Assembly (NCBI RefSeq): GCF_000321225.1
Contig: NW_004451649.1
Coordinates: 921,572 to 985,571 of the forward strand
Source: Odobenus rosmarus divergens
Lineage: Eukaryota; Chordata; Mammalia; Carnivora; Odobenidae
Reading direction: 5' to 3'
DNA: 64,000 nt
Shown here: piece by piece, positions 1 through 13,155 of the stretch
Layout: every line of letters begins with the position of its first letter
Numbering within the stretch: the first letter of the stretch is position 1
The notes under the pieces: generated by a model
The model's input: only the letters and a program-made list of their open reading frames with translations
The model's database searches: none
What the model was told of the DNA's origin: nothing
Program-made: the position numbers and the translations under genes

Positions 1-190
1 CTGAGAGAACAAACTGATGGTTACCAGAGGGGAGGAGGTGGGGGAATGGGTGAAATCCCTGTTGGGGATTAAGGAGCACACTTGCTGTGATAAGCACTAG
101 GTGGTGTATGGAACTGTTGAATCACTATATTGTGCACTTGAAACTAACATTACACTGTATGTAACTAATAGGGATTTAAATAAAAACTTA
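1..190 (+). mobile_element. L1 (LINE-1) 3' end, carnivore type
   Basis: The sequence reads like the carnivore L1 3' UTR. It has a G-rich 'ggggattaaggagcac' block, a 'taagcactaggtggtgtatg' block and 'gaaactaacattacactgta', then ends in ATTTAAATAAAAA. It is sense to ROBO2 and cut by the window edge, so its 5' extent is unknown. Confidence 0.7.
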
Positions 191-1835
191 AACACCCAGA
201 ATATTATAATTTCAAAATTGAAGATTTTCCTTCTCATCTTTGGTAGCTTGCATCTTCAAATTAAGAAGTCACTGGAGTCAAGGGGTTAATATAGGATGCT
301 GCATTATAATTTCCCTTCCTACTAGTAGATGGAGGGAATTAATAAAATAGACATTGTGGATTTATTATTTGTTACAACCGACTTGCCACAGGGTTCTTGA
401 GAAAGGGTTAATTATTTCTTATTTGTAAAAGGCTTTGAACAAAATATAATTCAAAGTAGTATTTTTATGCAATGAAAAGCACCATACAGCCATAAAAATA
501 TTATTATAATTACAATGTAGTTCAATGATAGTAACTAGCATGCTATTGTAACAGAGAAGGGCACCTTAAAGGAATCCAGTAAAATAGTCACCACGTGATT
601 TTGGAACGTTGCTGACATGATGACAGTCGGGGGAGGAGAGAATGCCACTTTGCTATTGTTCTCTAAGCAGTAATGTGATTAATTTTCCATGATGATAAAG
701 GGCCTGTAGGCAAAGAACCTGTCTCCAGAGAAAGAAAAAGTACAACAAGGAATTTGAAGATCTGAAACTGGTTATATTTTACCTTGCTTGGATCCAGTTG
801 CTTTTAGTGTGTCTAAATTTAATGAGTAAATTAAAATTCTAGAACTTGAAGATGTATGTGGCTTTAACTCAAGAAATCAGAGTACCAAGAACATTTTTAC
901 CAGTGTAGACAGAAACAGTTTTTGTGGTGTAGCTGTAATGGAAGGCAGGAGATAACAGAGTGGGGAAGAATTTGGGTGTGATTATATCCAGCAGACCTTC
1001 TTGATCATTCAATAACTCTGCCAGTCACTAAATCTTGACTCATAAAATAACTTCTCGGTGAAAAGGTCAAAAAAGATTAATGAAAAGTTGTTTGTGATCT
1101 GGCTTGTTCCAGCTGAGAGACTATATAGAGCAAAAGACTTATGTTCTCTTAACAGATATTTAATAGGAAAACTCATGTTTTGTGTCTGAATGTCAGGATC
1201 ATTTTTTGACACCACACTTTCAGCAGCTTTGCATTCTGCAAAGCACTTCTTTTCAAAGAACGCTTTGCCATGTGAGGTCTTATTTTGAAAGATAGTACCA
1301 TAGAATTTAGAAATCTTTTATTTTAAGAAGGCAGCAAATACTTGTAGCATAAACATCACAGTAGACCATAGATGTGTCAGCAAAGGTTAATATTATTCAC
1401 ATAATATTAATAATATATTTTTTCTAGATCAAGTAAAATAGCTCTGCTATTTATGTTAAGGATGAAAAACAGTGGAACTGGGGGGAAAAAAGTCACCAAA
1501 GCATAGTTCCCAATTATTTATGTCCCAATTTTTTCACTCATTTTTTTTTATTGCTTACATTATACATTTTCCAAATAACAACAGCAAATATATATCCTGA
1601 GTCATGGGATACGTTTGTGCTTTACTCAAATCGATACAGAAGGTTGGAAAACAATGGAAGATATTTAAGGTATTTTAATAATGCTATTTTAATTAAAATC
1701 AAATTTGTAAATTATTGATATAAATTCCAAATACTAAATAAAAACAAAAACCTTCATTATATACTATAGGTAATGCCAAGTTTGTATTTTATGCCTTCTT
1801 CCACATCACACTAAGGTCCTTGAGAAATTTATTTT

Positions 1836-2320
1836 CTTTTTTCAAAAATTTTTTTGAGTATAGTTGATACACAATATTACATTGGCTTCAGGCGTACAAC
1901 ACAGTGATTCGAGTTACCTGTACATTATGCAATGCTCACCACAAGTGTAGCTACCATCTGTTACCGTACAATGCTATTACAATATCATTGACTATGTTCC
2001 CTGTGCTGTGGCTTTAAAAAAATATTTGTTTATTTTTAAACTCAGGTGTAATTAACATTCAGTGTTGTATTCATTTTAGGTATACCATATAATGATTCAG
2101 TAATTCTCTACGTTCCTCTTTGCTCATCACAGTATATGTACTCGGTCTTCTTCATCTATTTCACCCATATCCCTCTCCCCTCTGGCGCCCACCAGCTTGT
2201 CCTCTACCCATGCTGCGGCTTCTAATCCATGACTTATGCATTCCATAACTGGAAGCCTATAGCTCTCGTCCCCCTTCACCCATTTTCCCCATCCTTTCCC
2301 CCCTCCCCTATTTATGTCCC
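1836..2320 (-). mobile_element. Two adjoining antisense L1 3'-UTR fragments
   Basis: Two successive stretches (about 1836-2010 and 2030-2320) resemble carnivore L1 3' UTRs read on the minus strand. Each has an 'agttgatacacaatattaca'-like start, a 'gtacaacacagtgattcgag'-like block, a 'gctcaccacaagtgtagcta'-like block and a C-rich end. Two truncated copies lie almost head to tail. Boundaries are approximate. Confidence 0.6.
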
Positions 2321-3438
2321 AGTTTGTTAGTGCAGTCCATTTAAGTTATGGCTGAGATATGCACTCAAAAATATTTTTACCGGAGTGTTGCACTGTGGCC
2401 CGAGAAAATAGGAGAAAACAGGATTAAGAAAATCAATTATTTTAAATTAGACTTCCTTCCTTAAAAGATAGTTGGAGGGAAAAAATCAACTTAATATTGC
2501 AGTGCACCAGTTAAAGTAGTTGATTTGAGTTTGTGTATAATTCAATATTTGATATCAATTTGATGAACTCGGAAGTCTATAATTTCTCTTTTTTTTTCTT
2601 AACGGGCACACAGAATATGAACCATTATATGGAACAATAGACTAGTATTATGTGGATGGTGAATACTGGGCCGGCTGAACAATGTATGGCCGAGAGTATA
2701 TCATTCTAAGTATTGCAATTCTTTCTCCCTCTCCCTTCCCCCAATCACTTCCAAAAAAAAAAAAAAGCCGAATTCTTTTTTTTTTTTTTGTCAGATACTG
2801 AAGTTCTCAAAATTGTTTACCTTAGAACATTTTTTCGGTATCCTAAATTCTTCAGTCAAAAGTATTTTTGTGAATTTGGGGGGCTTTTTCCCCTTCTTTC
2901 CCTCACTTTGTTAACCTTTAGTGATATAATTCACTTCCCAAGTCTCCCTGATTACTTTCCTTCCCATGCTTCCAGTCTAGAATAGGTCAAGGAGTAAGAA
3001 CGTACAATCTACCAATTGGGACAAGGGATTAAACAAATTCTTAAACGGCGGTTTTCAGATACAGCTCCATTAACTACTCAGGAAAGTCCTTCCATATGCC
3101 AACAGCTATAGAAAACTGATGATTCTAGAGAGGTCTTGTGGCACATACTTTATTCTTTAATAAGCAAATAATAGATCTTCCACAACAATGTATTTGAAGG
3201 GAGTGAGAGATTACAAACACTTTTATTAATATTATTTTAGTAAAAATAAATATCATCTCTCAAATTATGTCCTAGCAGGGATGGTATGTATATAAATATG
3301 CCTTAATGTTTTTTGTCACAAAGGGTTTTAGTTTTTTGCCCTGCGATTATTTCTAACCACCTGATAATAATGGCTTGTATAATATACATTGAAATTTTAC
3401 TAGGAATTTTTAAATATTGGGAATGGTTATCTCTGTAG

Positions 3439-3560
3439 ATATCAGCCCACCAGCACAAGGAGTGGACCATAGACAAGTACAGAAAGAACTAGGAGATGTC
3501 ATTGTCCGTCTTCATACTCCAGTTGTGTTGACCCCCACCACTGTTCAAGTCACATGGATG
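3439..3560 (+). CDS. ROBO2: ROBO2 exon: start of fibronectin type III domain 2
   Basis: This 122-nt internal exon encodes ISPPAQGVDHRQVQKELGDV, then IVRLHTPVVLTPTTVQVTWM. It is the linker after FN3 domain 1 and the first strands of FN3 domain 2; the VQVTW core is typical of FN3 B-strands. It begins with the last two bases of a split codon after an AG acceptor and ends in phase 0 before a consensus GTAAGT donor. ROBO2 is a single-pass receptor for SLIT ligands in axon guidance and kidney development, and the FN3 domains form the membrane-proximal ectodomain. The last codon is ATG (Met), where I recall Thr in human ROBO2. Frame and phase match the next exon at 10246. Confidence 0.95.
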
Positions 3561-3764
3561 GTAAGTTTTCAAAGGCAGTTTCTTTTATTCCTCTAAGAAA
3601 ACAAACCAAAGAAGGAAAAACTGAATCCACAAACAAATAGTAATGGAAACCCTCACCATTTAAAATCAAGGTGTAATCAATGGCAAAAAAGAAAAATATT
3701 CCATAGAATAAAAGAGTAGAATAAAAATAGATCGATTGCAGTAGAACCATGGCATATTTCATCT

Positions 3765-4990
3765 TCTTATTTTTTAATAGCTTTATTGAGATATAATTAA
3801 CATATCAGAGTTAGAATGTACAACTCTGTTTTTGGTCTGTTTGCAGAATTGTGCAATCATCATCAGAATCGGATTTTAGGACATTTCATCATCTGAAGAT
3901 TTAACCCTGCGTTCATTAGCAGTGTGCTTCCTCCGTGCCTCCTGCTTTAGCCCTTTGCACCCACTAATCTACTTTCTATCATAGATTTGCCTATTCCTTT
4001 GCTATGAATGCAGTCATGCAGTTTATCATCTTTTGTCTGGCTTCTTTCCCTCAATTTAATGTTTTTGAGGTTCAACCATATTATAATATCTATCAGTACT
4101 TTGTTCCTTTTTATTACTGGATTGCATTCTATCATACAGACATATCACATCCTCTGTTTTCTCATCAGCTGATGCACTTTTCAGTTGTTTCCAGTTGTGG
4201 CTAACATGAATCAGGGAGCCAAGAACATTTGAGAACAAGTTGACATATGTTTTCATTTTTCTTGGTATCTACCTAGGAATTGCTGAGTAAAATGATAACT
4301 CTCAAACATTTGGATAAACTGCCAAAATGTTTTCCCAAGTGATTCTACCATTTTATATTTCCACCAGCAATATTTGAAACTTCCAGTTTCTTGCACATCC
4401 TTGCCAGATTCTCTCACATCCTCCTCAACAATTGTTATTTTCTGTCTTTTTTTACTCTAACCATTCTAGTGGGTGCGGAGTGGTATATCCTTGTGGTTTT
4501 TATTTGCATTTCTTTAATGACTAATGATATTTTCCATCTTTTCATATGCTTGAGCATTTGTATATCTTCTTTAGAGAAATGTCTATTCAAATTCTTTGCT
4601 CATTTTTAAGTTAGGTTGTTTGTCCTTATTATAGACTTGTGTTTTTTATAAAGTGGATGCAAACTCCTTATCAGATATATGATTTGTAAATATATTCTCT
4701 CAGTCTGTGGGTTGGTTTTTACTTTCTTTTTTTTTTTAAAGATTTATTTGAGAGAGAGAGAGAGAGCGTGCATATGGTGGGGGGGGTTAGAGGGAGAGGG
4801 AGAAGCAGCCTCCCCACTGAGCAGGGAGCCCAATGTGAGACTCATTCCCAGGACCCTGAGATCATGACCTGAGTCAAAGGCAGATGCTTAACTGACTGAG
4901 CCACCGAGGTGCCCTGGTTTTTACTTTCTTAATGATGTCATTTGAAGCACAAAAAATTTTAATTTGACCAAGTTTTCTTCTGAATTTAAA
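3765..4990 (-). mobile_element. Antisense L1 3'-region fragment, split by a SINE
   Basis: This reads as an old L1 3' end on the minus strand. It has 'agctttattgagatataatt', then blocks matching the usual 'ctggcttctttc', 'ttttgaggttca', 'ttccaccagcaa' and 'gtggtttttatttgcatttc' landmarks. The sequence resumes after the CAN SINE at 4729-4915. Short open frames here are repeat-derived. Confidence 0.75.
4729..4915 (-). mobile_element. CAN SINE (tRNA-Lys derived), antisense
   Basis: The element reads T-tract, AAAGATTTATTT, GA repeat, then the reversed tRNA-like head ending 'gccaccgaggtgccct'. It is flanked by a 15-bp direct repeat, ggtttttactttctt, at 4714-4728 and 4916-4930, which is a target-site duplication. 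It inserted into the older L1. Confidence 0.93.
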
Positions 4991-5597
4991 TAAATCATCT
5001 GTACATTCCTTTAGCTGTATCTCATGTAATAACACCAAAACATGAATATAATTTTAATAATTTGACTTATATAGTAAAAAACTAATGGATTTTAAGAAAT
5101 AAATTGGTTATTTTAATATACACCGAGACTATTCAATTCCATGTGTTATTAAATGTCAGCCTGCCCACTGTTATATCAAAATGCAAAATGTTTTGATCAC
5201 TTGATAGCCACTGCGGTGAAGATAAATAGCATAAAAATAGCCACACTAGAGGATACTAACACTTGTGTCTATATGTCTGTGTTTTGAGAAGAGCCAGGTA
5301 ATGTTCTTCCCCAAGCATAGTATAGCCAGTGCCAACTTCTCATTTATATCTAAGATTTCTCTACTATAACCTCTAAAAATCCTTCGTTAAGCCCTCTGTG
5401 TATGTCATAGATCTTGTACATTGTATAAGTAATGGACATTTGAGTTAGGGATACCTAGGAAATCTTTTACTTTAATTATGATATTAATTGGAAAGTATTT
5501 ATAATTATGTCCCTATTGTTATTATTGTTGTTTTATTATAGTAGAACAACTAAGTAAGAAATTGGATTCTCACCTTCTGCTTTTCGATTCCAAGTTT

Positions 5598-5680
5598 CTT
5601 TTTTTTTTTAAGATTTTATTTATTTATTTATCAAAGAAAGAGAGAGCACACCCAAGCAAGGGGAGCAGCAGGCAGAAGTT
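5598..5680 (-). mobile_element. Truncated CAN SINE fragment, antisense
   Basis: A T-tract followed by AAGATTTTATTTATTTATTT, a GA-rich stretch and 'ggggagcagcaggcag' matches only the 3' part of a CAN SINE read backwards. The tRNA-like head is missing. Confidence 0.8.
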
Positions 5681-8603
5681 TTAAGACTAAGTTTATAATA
5701 TTTTAAGAGTAATTATTTAAGATTACATTGTTTCTGATTCCGTTTTTAACATTATTTTGCATAGGTTTATTCTGTTTTCTGCATATAATAATTTCTATTC
5801 TCCTGTTCCCATGGAGGGTGCCCACAAAATGACATCATGATTTTTCCATTGGCACAGTAGGGGTATTATCTGCCTTGTCTCTTCCATCTCTCTGTAACTT
5901 TGACCAAATATAAACCTAGCAAAGCCAAGGAAATAATTGTATTTTTAATAGCAGATTTTCCTCACTCTCAATTGAAAAGTCTTCTCTGCTCTGTTGGGAG
6001 TTTTGAAGGGGCCTCTTTTAAGCTGCTTCTAAATGTAGAAATTATTTGGGTAAGAATCAAAGTCATTATGTTTATGAAGTTAATCACTTTAAAAGTCAGT
6101 GAGTTTAAAAGAATAAATCAAATTAGATCAAAATTGCAGGTCTGTAGTCTGGGAGTTCTTCCAGGAGAGGAACCTTGTCATATTCATCTCTGTATCTCAC
6201 GAAGCTTGTCATTACTAGTTTGCATATATCTCTCTCTCTTGTGAGCTGGAGTTCTGTGAGTGTGGAGTCCATGTTTTTCATTTTTGTTTTTTCTGAGCAG
6301 AGCATCTAGTATAAAATACCCCTTCACTAACAGTCTGTTGAATGATCAAATCAGTTGTTCTTATACATTTGTATTTTTATTTCAAAAAAGAAAGTGTTCA
6401 ATTATATCACAGGGTATTGTTCCCCATGAATTTGTAGCTACACATGAAATTAAGTATGTGTTTGAGAGGTCAATTTAGTGAAATAAAGTTGGACTAGGGG
6501 TGTGGTCAGTTGCCAAAGAAATTATAACCAAATGTTTTATTTCCATGCCATATTTTCAACTTGCTAAATGTGTATGTTCTTTAAAGTATTACATTGTTAA
6601 TATTTGAGTTACAGATGTGTTATTGGAGGAGAGAAATATATTCCCCAACCTATGTAGTTAGACTTGGGCCAGCTGAGGTGGTTTACCAAGGCTAATCTTG
6701 AAGTAACAATAGTTAGCCAGGGCTGCTTTCTAAAAGTGACTGCTCTTATAACAAGGGTAGGCAAAAATGGTAAGAAATGACTGTTTCACAAAGAAAATAG
6801 CAATAAATCTCTTATTTTTAAAAAAAGCAGTTATTCTTAAAAAATTAAAAATAAAAAAATGGTTATTCTAGTGTGTGGGGGGGTTGTTTTTGTTCAAGGA
6901 CAAAAAGAATCACAGATCTTTTGCCCTTTTAACATCATACATTGGCAAACTAGAATTTCAGAACTCAGCTTCATCCAGATCAGTCCTTAGCAGGCTAAGC
7001 CCAACAAAGAAAATTCACTTAGAGTTTTTAGTTTAGATGGGTTTTTTTTTTAAATAGAAAAGATGGTGGTAAGCACTTACACATTTTAATAGAATGTGGC
7101 TTTAATGGAACAGTAGTGCACATTTTAATGCACTACCCTCGGGTCACATATGGACCCCTTTTTAAAAGTCTATCCCTTATTTAACAGTGATGCTTTATCA
7201 TTGTGCATCCCTGAAACTTGCAAAGTTCTTTAACTTATAATAGTCACTTAATTGTATCCAGGCCCTTGTAATATGAATATTATTGAGTGAATTAAGAAAA
7301 CTGAGACTCAGAAAATTTAAAAGGCTGAGCTATAACTCAGTTGGGACCTTATGACTGGACAATGGAAACTTGCTTCATCATTTACTTTTTTTCCTTAAGA
7401 CAATGTTTTTTTATTCATACTTCAGAAAATACAAATTTTTTAAAATTCTACAAACCCCTGGATTTGTGGCCAGACTCTGATTATAATCAACACTAAACAA
7501 AATCCTCCTTCTTAAAAACAGAATGTTAATAAAACTAGTAACAAGCATATGGTTTAACTTGAAAATGACCACCTGTCAAAATGTGCTCTACAAGTAAGTG
7601 GTGTGGAACACATATCCAATAAAAGTTCCACCTATTTTTTTTAAAGGTAATGTTCAGCATTTTCATTTTTGCTTCCACCTGTAACAACAAATTTTCTTCT
7701 GAGAAAGAATGTACTGCAACTGCACAAAATCAAGTTAAACTATTTGGTTATTAAGTAGGCCATTAGAATATACTGGTTGAAAGCAGTGTACAATGAAGTG
7801 AGCAAGGCAATGTTGTGTGGTAAACATTAGCTTCATAAAGTCCCTAAAACACTTAATTAATGAAAACCAAACATGGATAAAACCAATTTACCCTGATTTA
7901 CAGACTCTCTTCATCTGGAAACAGCTGCTTAATGTTCTTCTTAAAAACACAGCTTGCTTCTTTCAGTATTAACAAGCTATTATTGTGAGTTATGTCTTTC
8001 TTTCAGTATATAAATTCACTTAAAGCGAATGCAGAGAAGTTTATAAAATGCCAGCTCAATGTTGTTTTAACATATGCTGCAAGGAATTTTTGAACATTGA
8101 CAGTTTTGATTAAAGGCATCTCTGTTTGGCTCTCATAAATTTAATTTTTGCTTTTGCGTTGCCTTGCTTTGTAATGTCAGAACAATGGCTTTTGAAAAAC
8201 TACGTCTGTTGGTACAAATACAACCGGTAGCATGGATAAGAATTCAAAGATCATGAGCTTTGTCATCAGAGCTGGGCGAACTTTCTCTTGACAGAACCTC
8301 ATACAAGTGTAGTACTAATTCCAGAGAATCTTTGAGGGTAAGAATGCTGTCAGGTGGATGAAGGAATTCTTAGTTGTTAAGACTCATCTGCAAAGCTGGA
8401 ATGAGCTATACATAGAAACATATGCCAGGCCCACCAGCTTCATGGACTCTCTAGCTTGGACATTCTAAATATAGAAAAATGTCCCTTTGTTCCACTGTCT
8501 TTTGATTGAGGTTTTGGGTTTTTTAAGTTTCCCGCTCCCACTTAAAAATAATTTTAAAATGCTCCAACTAAAGAATAAATGTTAGAGGTTAATACGTGGG
8601 ACT

Positions 8604-8820
8604 GGGGCGCCTGGGTGGCTCAGTCGGATGAGCATCCGGCTCTTGATTTCAGCTCTGGTCTTGATCTCAGGGTCGTGGGATCAAGCCCCAAGTGGGGCTC
8701 TGTGCTCACCGCAGAGTCTGCTTGGGGTTACTTTCTTCTTCTTCCTCTGGCCCTGCCCCCAGTCATGTATGTGTGCTCGCTCTCTCTCTCTCTAAAATAA
8801 ATAAATCAATCTTAAAAAAG
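8604..8820 (+). mobile_element. CAN SINE, sense
   Basis: It starts with GGGGCGCCTGGGTGGCTCAG and ends in a CT repeat and AAATAAATAAATCAATCTTA plus A-tract. The body is diverged. Flanks 'gaggttaatacgtg' and 'gaagttaatacatg' look like a decayed target-site duplication. Confidence 0.9.
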
Positions 8821-10245
8821 AAGTTAATACATGAGATAATACCTTTTATTCATAATGTGTTAACAGTTGTATAAGGAATTTTTAAAAAGTTGAAATAACC
8901 ATTTTCATCATCTCCTCTATTTCTTTTCTCCCCAACCTTCCTGAAATGAGGTTTTTCCATCTCTTCTCCATTAAATTTTACACTGTATTTGAAAGTGAAA
9001 TTTGTCAAGTTAAAGGCTTCTTAGAATATGGCTACTAAGCTACAATATATGGAAAATTAATTGAAGTTTCTGTGATAGTTACTGTTTAAATCAAGCAATT
9101 CTAGAAAAGGGCAAGACATTTAAAAAAATTTTTAAAGTTAAAAATCCTTTTCACTCTGAAAATGAAACAATGGTAAAACTCCAATAGAGACTGTTCAATA
9201 AATGTGTAAGGACATGTTTTATTTTTAGCTTGCATTTTTTATATATTCACTTTTCATGTAATTTTTATGAATGAACAAAGAGCATTTTCACATTTTTATC
9301 TGATATGAGTGTTCAGATTTAAAATCTGATTTTCATTAAAAACAGCTGCTTATCTTCTGTACCTTTATGTGAATGAAAGGATCAAGAAAGTTGTGAAATT
9401 ATGCCAGTAGTGGGACTCTTGAGGGAGCCAGAAACTGATAAATTAGTAAGTCTTTCATTTAATATTTGCTAGTGGGTATAAGCTTTTCAAATGACTTTAA
9501 AATAGATGCTCTAACTTCACAACTCCTCATCTTCCCATACACTTCCTCCAGGCATATGGATTTTATATGGGCTGTTTCTACACTTCTTCCTCTGGAATAA
9601 ATAATCTTACTTTCCTTGCAGATCTCAGCACTTGTTCTTTTTCAGGGAAATGCTTTCTCCCCTTCCTGATTCTGTCAGCTTCCTCTCCCCTCCAGTCTTC
9701 CTTAGCTCCTTGTCCATGTCATTCATAACATGTGTTTATGGATATTAGTTATGAATGTAACTTGACCAGTAACTTGATTAGTAGGAACTCAGAAAATGAT
9801 TGGAGTGAGTGAAGGTATTAATGAATGGACAAAAGATAAGAATGGAAATTCCTGAGCAATAGCACATTACATATCCAACCATAAAAATAGGAACTGTTGA
9901 ATATAGGAAAAGGATAATGAGAAATGAAGCCAGACAAATGGGCAGGTCTAGGCCTGTCAGGCCTTTGTGCTATTTCAAGGAATTTGAATTAAGTAAGCAT
10001 CTTAGATACTATGGAGTATTTTAAGCAGGAGAGAGAGTTGTCCCACTCTTCATTTTGGAAATCATGTGAACTCAGAATTGGAATTGGAAATTAGAAGCAG
10101 GGAGATGAATTACAAAGCAATGGCATCACACAGATAATAATGATGAAGACTGAAATAGGGACAAGAGAAATGAGAATGGGTGGTTTCATTGTCATGTCTA
10201 AAATATTTCCATTTGGTTTCAAAAGCTTTTTGCTGTGTTTCTCAG

Positions 10246-10477
10246 GTTGATCGCCAACCCCAGTTTATTCAAGGCTACCGAGTGATGTATCGTCAGACTT
10301 CAGGCCTGCAGGCTACATCAACATGGCAGAATTTAGATGCCAAAGTCCCAACTGAGCGAAGTGCTGTCTTAGTCAACCTGAAAAAGGGGGTGACTTATGA
10401 AATTAAAGTTCGACCATATTTTAACGAGTTCCAAGGAATGGACAGTGAATCTAAAATAGTTCGTACTACTGAAGAAG
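10246..10477 (+). CDS. ROBO2: ROBO2 exon: rest of fibronectin type III domain 2
   Basis: This 232-nt exon begins VDRQPQFIQGYRVMYRQTSG and ends EFQGMDSESKIVRTTEE. It completes FN3 domain 2: the 'IQGYRVMYR' strand and 'VNLKKGVTYEIKVRPYFNEF' match the conserved Tyr and Y-x-h-x-V signatures of FN3 folds. It starts in phase 0 after CTCAG and ends with one base of the next codon, before GTCAGT. The ROBO2 assignment rests on near-identity to the protein I know. An antisense CAN SINE starts 56 nt downstream of the donor. Confidence 0.96.
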
Positions 10478-10533
10478 GTCAGTATTCAGATTTCTAACAA
10501 AAGCCAACTTAAACCATAATGAAGACAACTTCT

Positions 10534-10732
10534 TTTTCTTTTTTTAATTTTATTATTTTTTTTAATCAGAGAGAGAAGAGAGAGTGAGCATAACCAGGGG
10601 AATTGGCAGGCAGAGGGAGAAGCAGGCTCCCCGCTGAGCAAAGAGCCCAATGCGGGACTCGATCCCGAGACCCTGGGATCATGATCCAAGCTGCAGACAG
10701 CCGCTTAACCGACTGAGCCACCCAGGCATCCC
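10534..10732 (-). mobile_element. CAN SINE, antisense, close to an exon donor
   Basis: It reads T-rich tract, GA repeat, 'gcaggctccccgctgagcaa', 'cgatcccgagaccctgggat' and 'ctgagccacccaggcatccc'. Flanks 'aagacaacttct' and 'aagacaatttct' form an imperfect target-site duplication. The insertion lies within 60 nt of the donor at 10478. Confidence 0.92.
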
Positions 10733-12924
10733 AAGACAATTTCTGTTGAAGTTCTAGTTTATCATCTACCTTAGAGGAATAATAGCAAGAGAGAATATAA
10801 AAAGTGAATTCAAGAAGTGGCATTTTCTCTTTTTATTCTGAGAATCTCATAGAGTCTGAGAACTTTAAAAAAAATGATATTTGAGTAATGGGATCTTTTT
10901 CTTAAGTAACCATTTGTTCCAAATTTTGCCAGTACACTGGAATTTGATTACAATTTTTTCCCATATTTTTTTTCTTAACATGGATTGAGTTCATTTGGCT
11001 TCATTAAATAAGGACAGGTTACTGGAAACTCAAGAATACAGGCTGTTCATTGTCACTTTCCTGTTTTTGATGTAATAAAGCATAACATTTTCTTTTATAA
11101 GCCTCCTTCCCCGTGGGCTCTGCCAGTCTGACTCATAATTTCTAATCAGAAGGCCACTTGCACCTTTGCAATAGGATTCTTACTAGTGACATCTTCTCCC
11201 CCTCCCCCATTTGGAAACTTTCTTGCACACAGATACTTTAAAGTCAACTAGTGATGGACATGAAATTAATGCAGATTTGAACCAGTCCCTGTACTATGTC
11301 TCCTTCACTAAACTAGAGGCTTATAATAAATGGTATTATCAAAGTACAAAAAGTCAGATGCCAAGTGTAATAAACCCCCACCCCCATTTTCTGCTTTTCG
11401 ACTAATTTTATTTACACAGCTCCTGGCAAAAAGCCATATTTCATAAATCAATATGAGAACAATCTTAAGAAAATATGTATAGGTTACCTATGCTACCATA
11501 GATGTCTGTGTTTGACAAAAGAGCTTTTAAGTTGCACATATCTTATGATCAGCATCACAGTGAAAATGTTCTGTCCACACTGGTTTATGCTGTGATACAC
11601 TGACATGAACAGAAGTACATATCTTTAAAGATATTAATCAACTTTTAGGATATGTAAAGAAAAAAATTACTAAAAATTAATAATAATATCTTCATCCACC
11701 ATTAAATTCTACATTATGTTGAAAATGTGTAGTACTAATGAGTGGAGTGGGTGAATTTAATATAGAATGCTACATTTGAAGCACACTTCCAAAAATGAAT
11801 TTCATTGCAGTTAAACTTTTCCTCTGGATTAGACATTTCTCACCATTCGGTATGCGTTCCTTTACAGTGTATGTGGCCTTCTGAAGGTAACAAATGGAGC
11901 TCAGCTGGGCTGTGTGTGGGAATGATGAGCAGTGGTTCGGGTTCCTTCACATTGGTAGAAGCTGAACACTGGAATAATTGACCTGTCAGGAAGCAGGCAT
12001 GGTATTCTCTCCAAGCCAGCAGCAAGGCAAATGGGAAACCTGTTTTCAAATGTTACTTTTCAATGCAATCTACTTAGTAACTACAAAACTGGTGAACAGG
12101 TGGTTAGATTTATGTCTTCGTGCCATATTTTGTAGCAATATTATCAGAGGAATAATACAGAGCAATATTGTGCTAACATGTCTGTATATATCCTATATCT
12201 CAGTGCACGTGTGGGCATACCTCAGTGACAAATTTATGAAACATGCGAGACTTAATTGATAGGCTTTTAACATATCTTTTACCATTCAATTGTACGTATG
12301 TTCCAAGGACTAAACTCTATAGAATTATGAAAGCATTGATCCTTTTACATAAAAATCCTTTAGTACTACAAAATTCTTTGAATTTTGTTTCAACTGTTAT
12401 TTCATTTTGTTTTTCTTACTCAAAGATTTAAGGAGAATTGATAAATTTTCCTGTAAAATTAGTATTTTTCAGCTCTCAGAGAGACTGGAGAGCAGATGCT
12501 GCAGTCTAAAATCAGAAGTTTTTTCTCACTCATCTTTTCTCAGTGTGATTATAATTAGTTATAGGAGAAACCATAAAGGATGGGAACTGTCGGAAATCAA
12601 AATCTATCCATTTCACACTCAACCCAACATGAACTATTTTCATTTATAACTTCAGATTTTCTTCCCAATCAATATAAAATTAGTTTTAAATCTTAAATTA
12701 TGAGTCAATGTATAAGTCAATTATTTTTCCCAATACAAAAGAGAAAGATTTTTTCCTTGTGTTGGTGAAATTTATTGCTGTGTTTCTGGTTTTATTTATT
12801 AAACACAAAACAAAACAAAAAGATAAGTAATGATACCACTCAGAGATAATGGTTGATGAAAATTTGGAATACATTCTCTCAGAATACTTTTGATAGGAGT
12901 GTTTTTTTCAGAAGGAAAGCCTAC

Positions 12925-13155
12925 CTATTGGAGTCAAATGGATCAAAGTTCTAGAGCCAGACACACCTGGGTTCAAATTCTGCCTTGATGTTTGACTTAG
13001 ATAACTCTCTTACAGTTGTCTTCTGTTTCCTTTTCTGTAAAACTGAGATAAGAGTTGTTTTTACTTCTTGAGGTTAGTGTCATCATTAAATATGACGCTT
13101 AGCTCAGTGCTAGACATACAGAAAGCACTCATTAGAATGTTAGCTGTTAAATTTA
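12925..13155 (+). mobile_element. MIR element
   Basis: The landmarks of an ancient tRNA-derived MIR are visible in order: 'ttggagtcaaatggatc', 'gacacacctgggttcaaatt', a 'cttttctgtaaaactgagat' block and 'agtgctagacatacagaaag'. It is heavily diverged, as expected for this family. Confidence 0.85.

Larger units (their letters stand above)
1..3438 (+). other. ROBO2: ROBO2 intron (3' part; upstream exon outside window)
   Basis: This is intron sequence leading to the first visible ROBO2 exon. It ends in a usable acceptor, with TAG at 3436-3438 after a short T/C-rich run. It holds an L1 3' end at the left edge and two antisense L1 tail pieces near 1.8-2.3 kb. The rest is AT-rich sequence in which I see no exon or recognisable repeat. 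A/T homopolymer runs near 2750-2790 make spurious short open frames. Confidence 0.85.
3561..10245 (+). other. ROBO2: ROBO2 intron, 6.7 kb
   Basis: The intron runs from GTAAGT at 3561 to CTCAG at 10241-10245. It contains an antisense L1 fragment split by a CAN SINE (3.8-5.0 kb), a truncated antisense SINE near 5.6 kb and a full sense SINE at 8.6 kb. From about 5700 to 8600 and 8830 to 10200 I see only unique-looking AT-rich DNA. Confidence 0.85.

Noticed and set aside
5900..6244. 114-codon open frame
   Set aside because: Chance frame in intron, with no protein-like pattern and no acceptor/donor in phase.
8604..8690. A- and B-box-like sequences (possible tRNA genes) in CAN SINEs
   Set aside because: They repeat in every SINE copy of the window and carry SINE bodies and tails, so they are retroposons.
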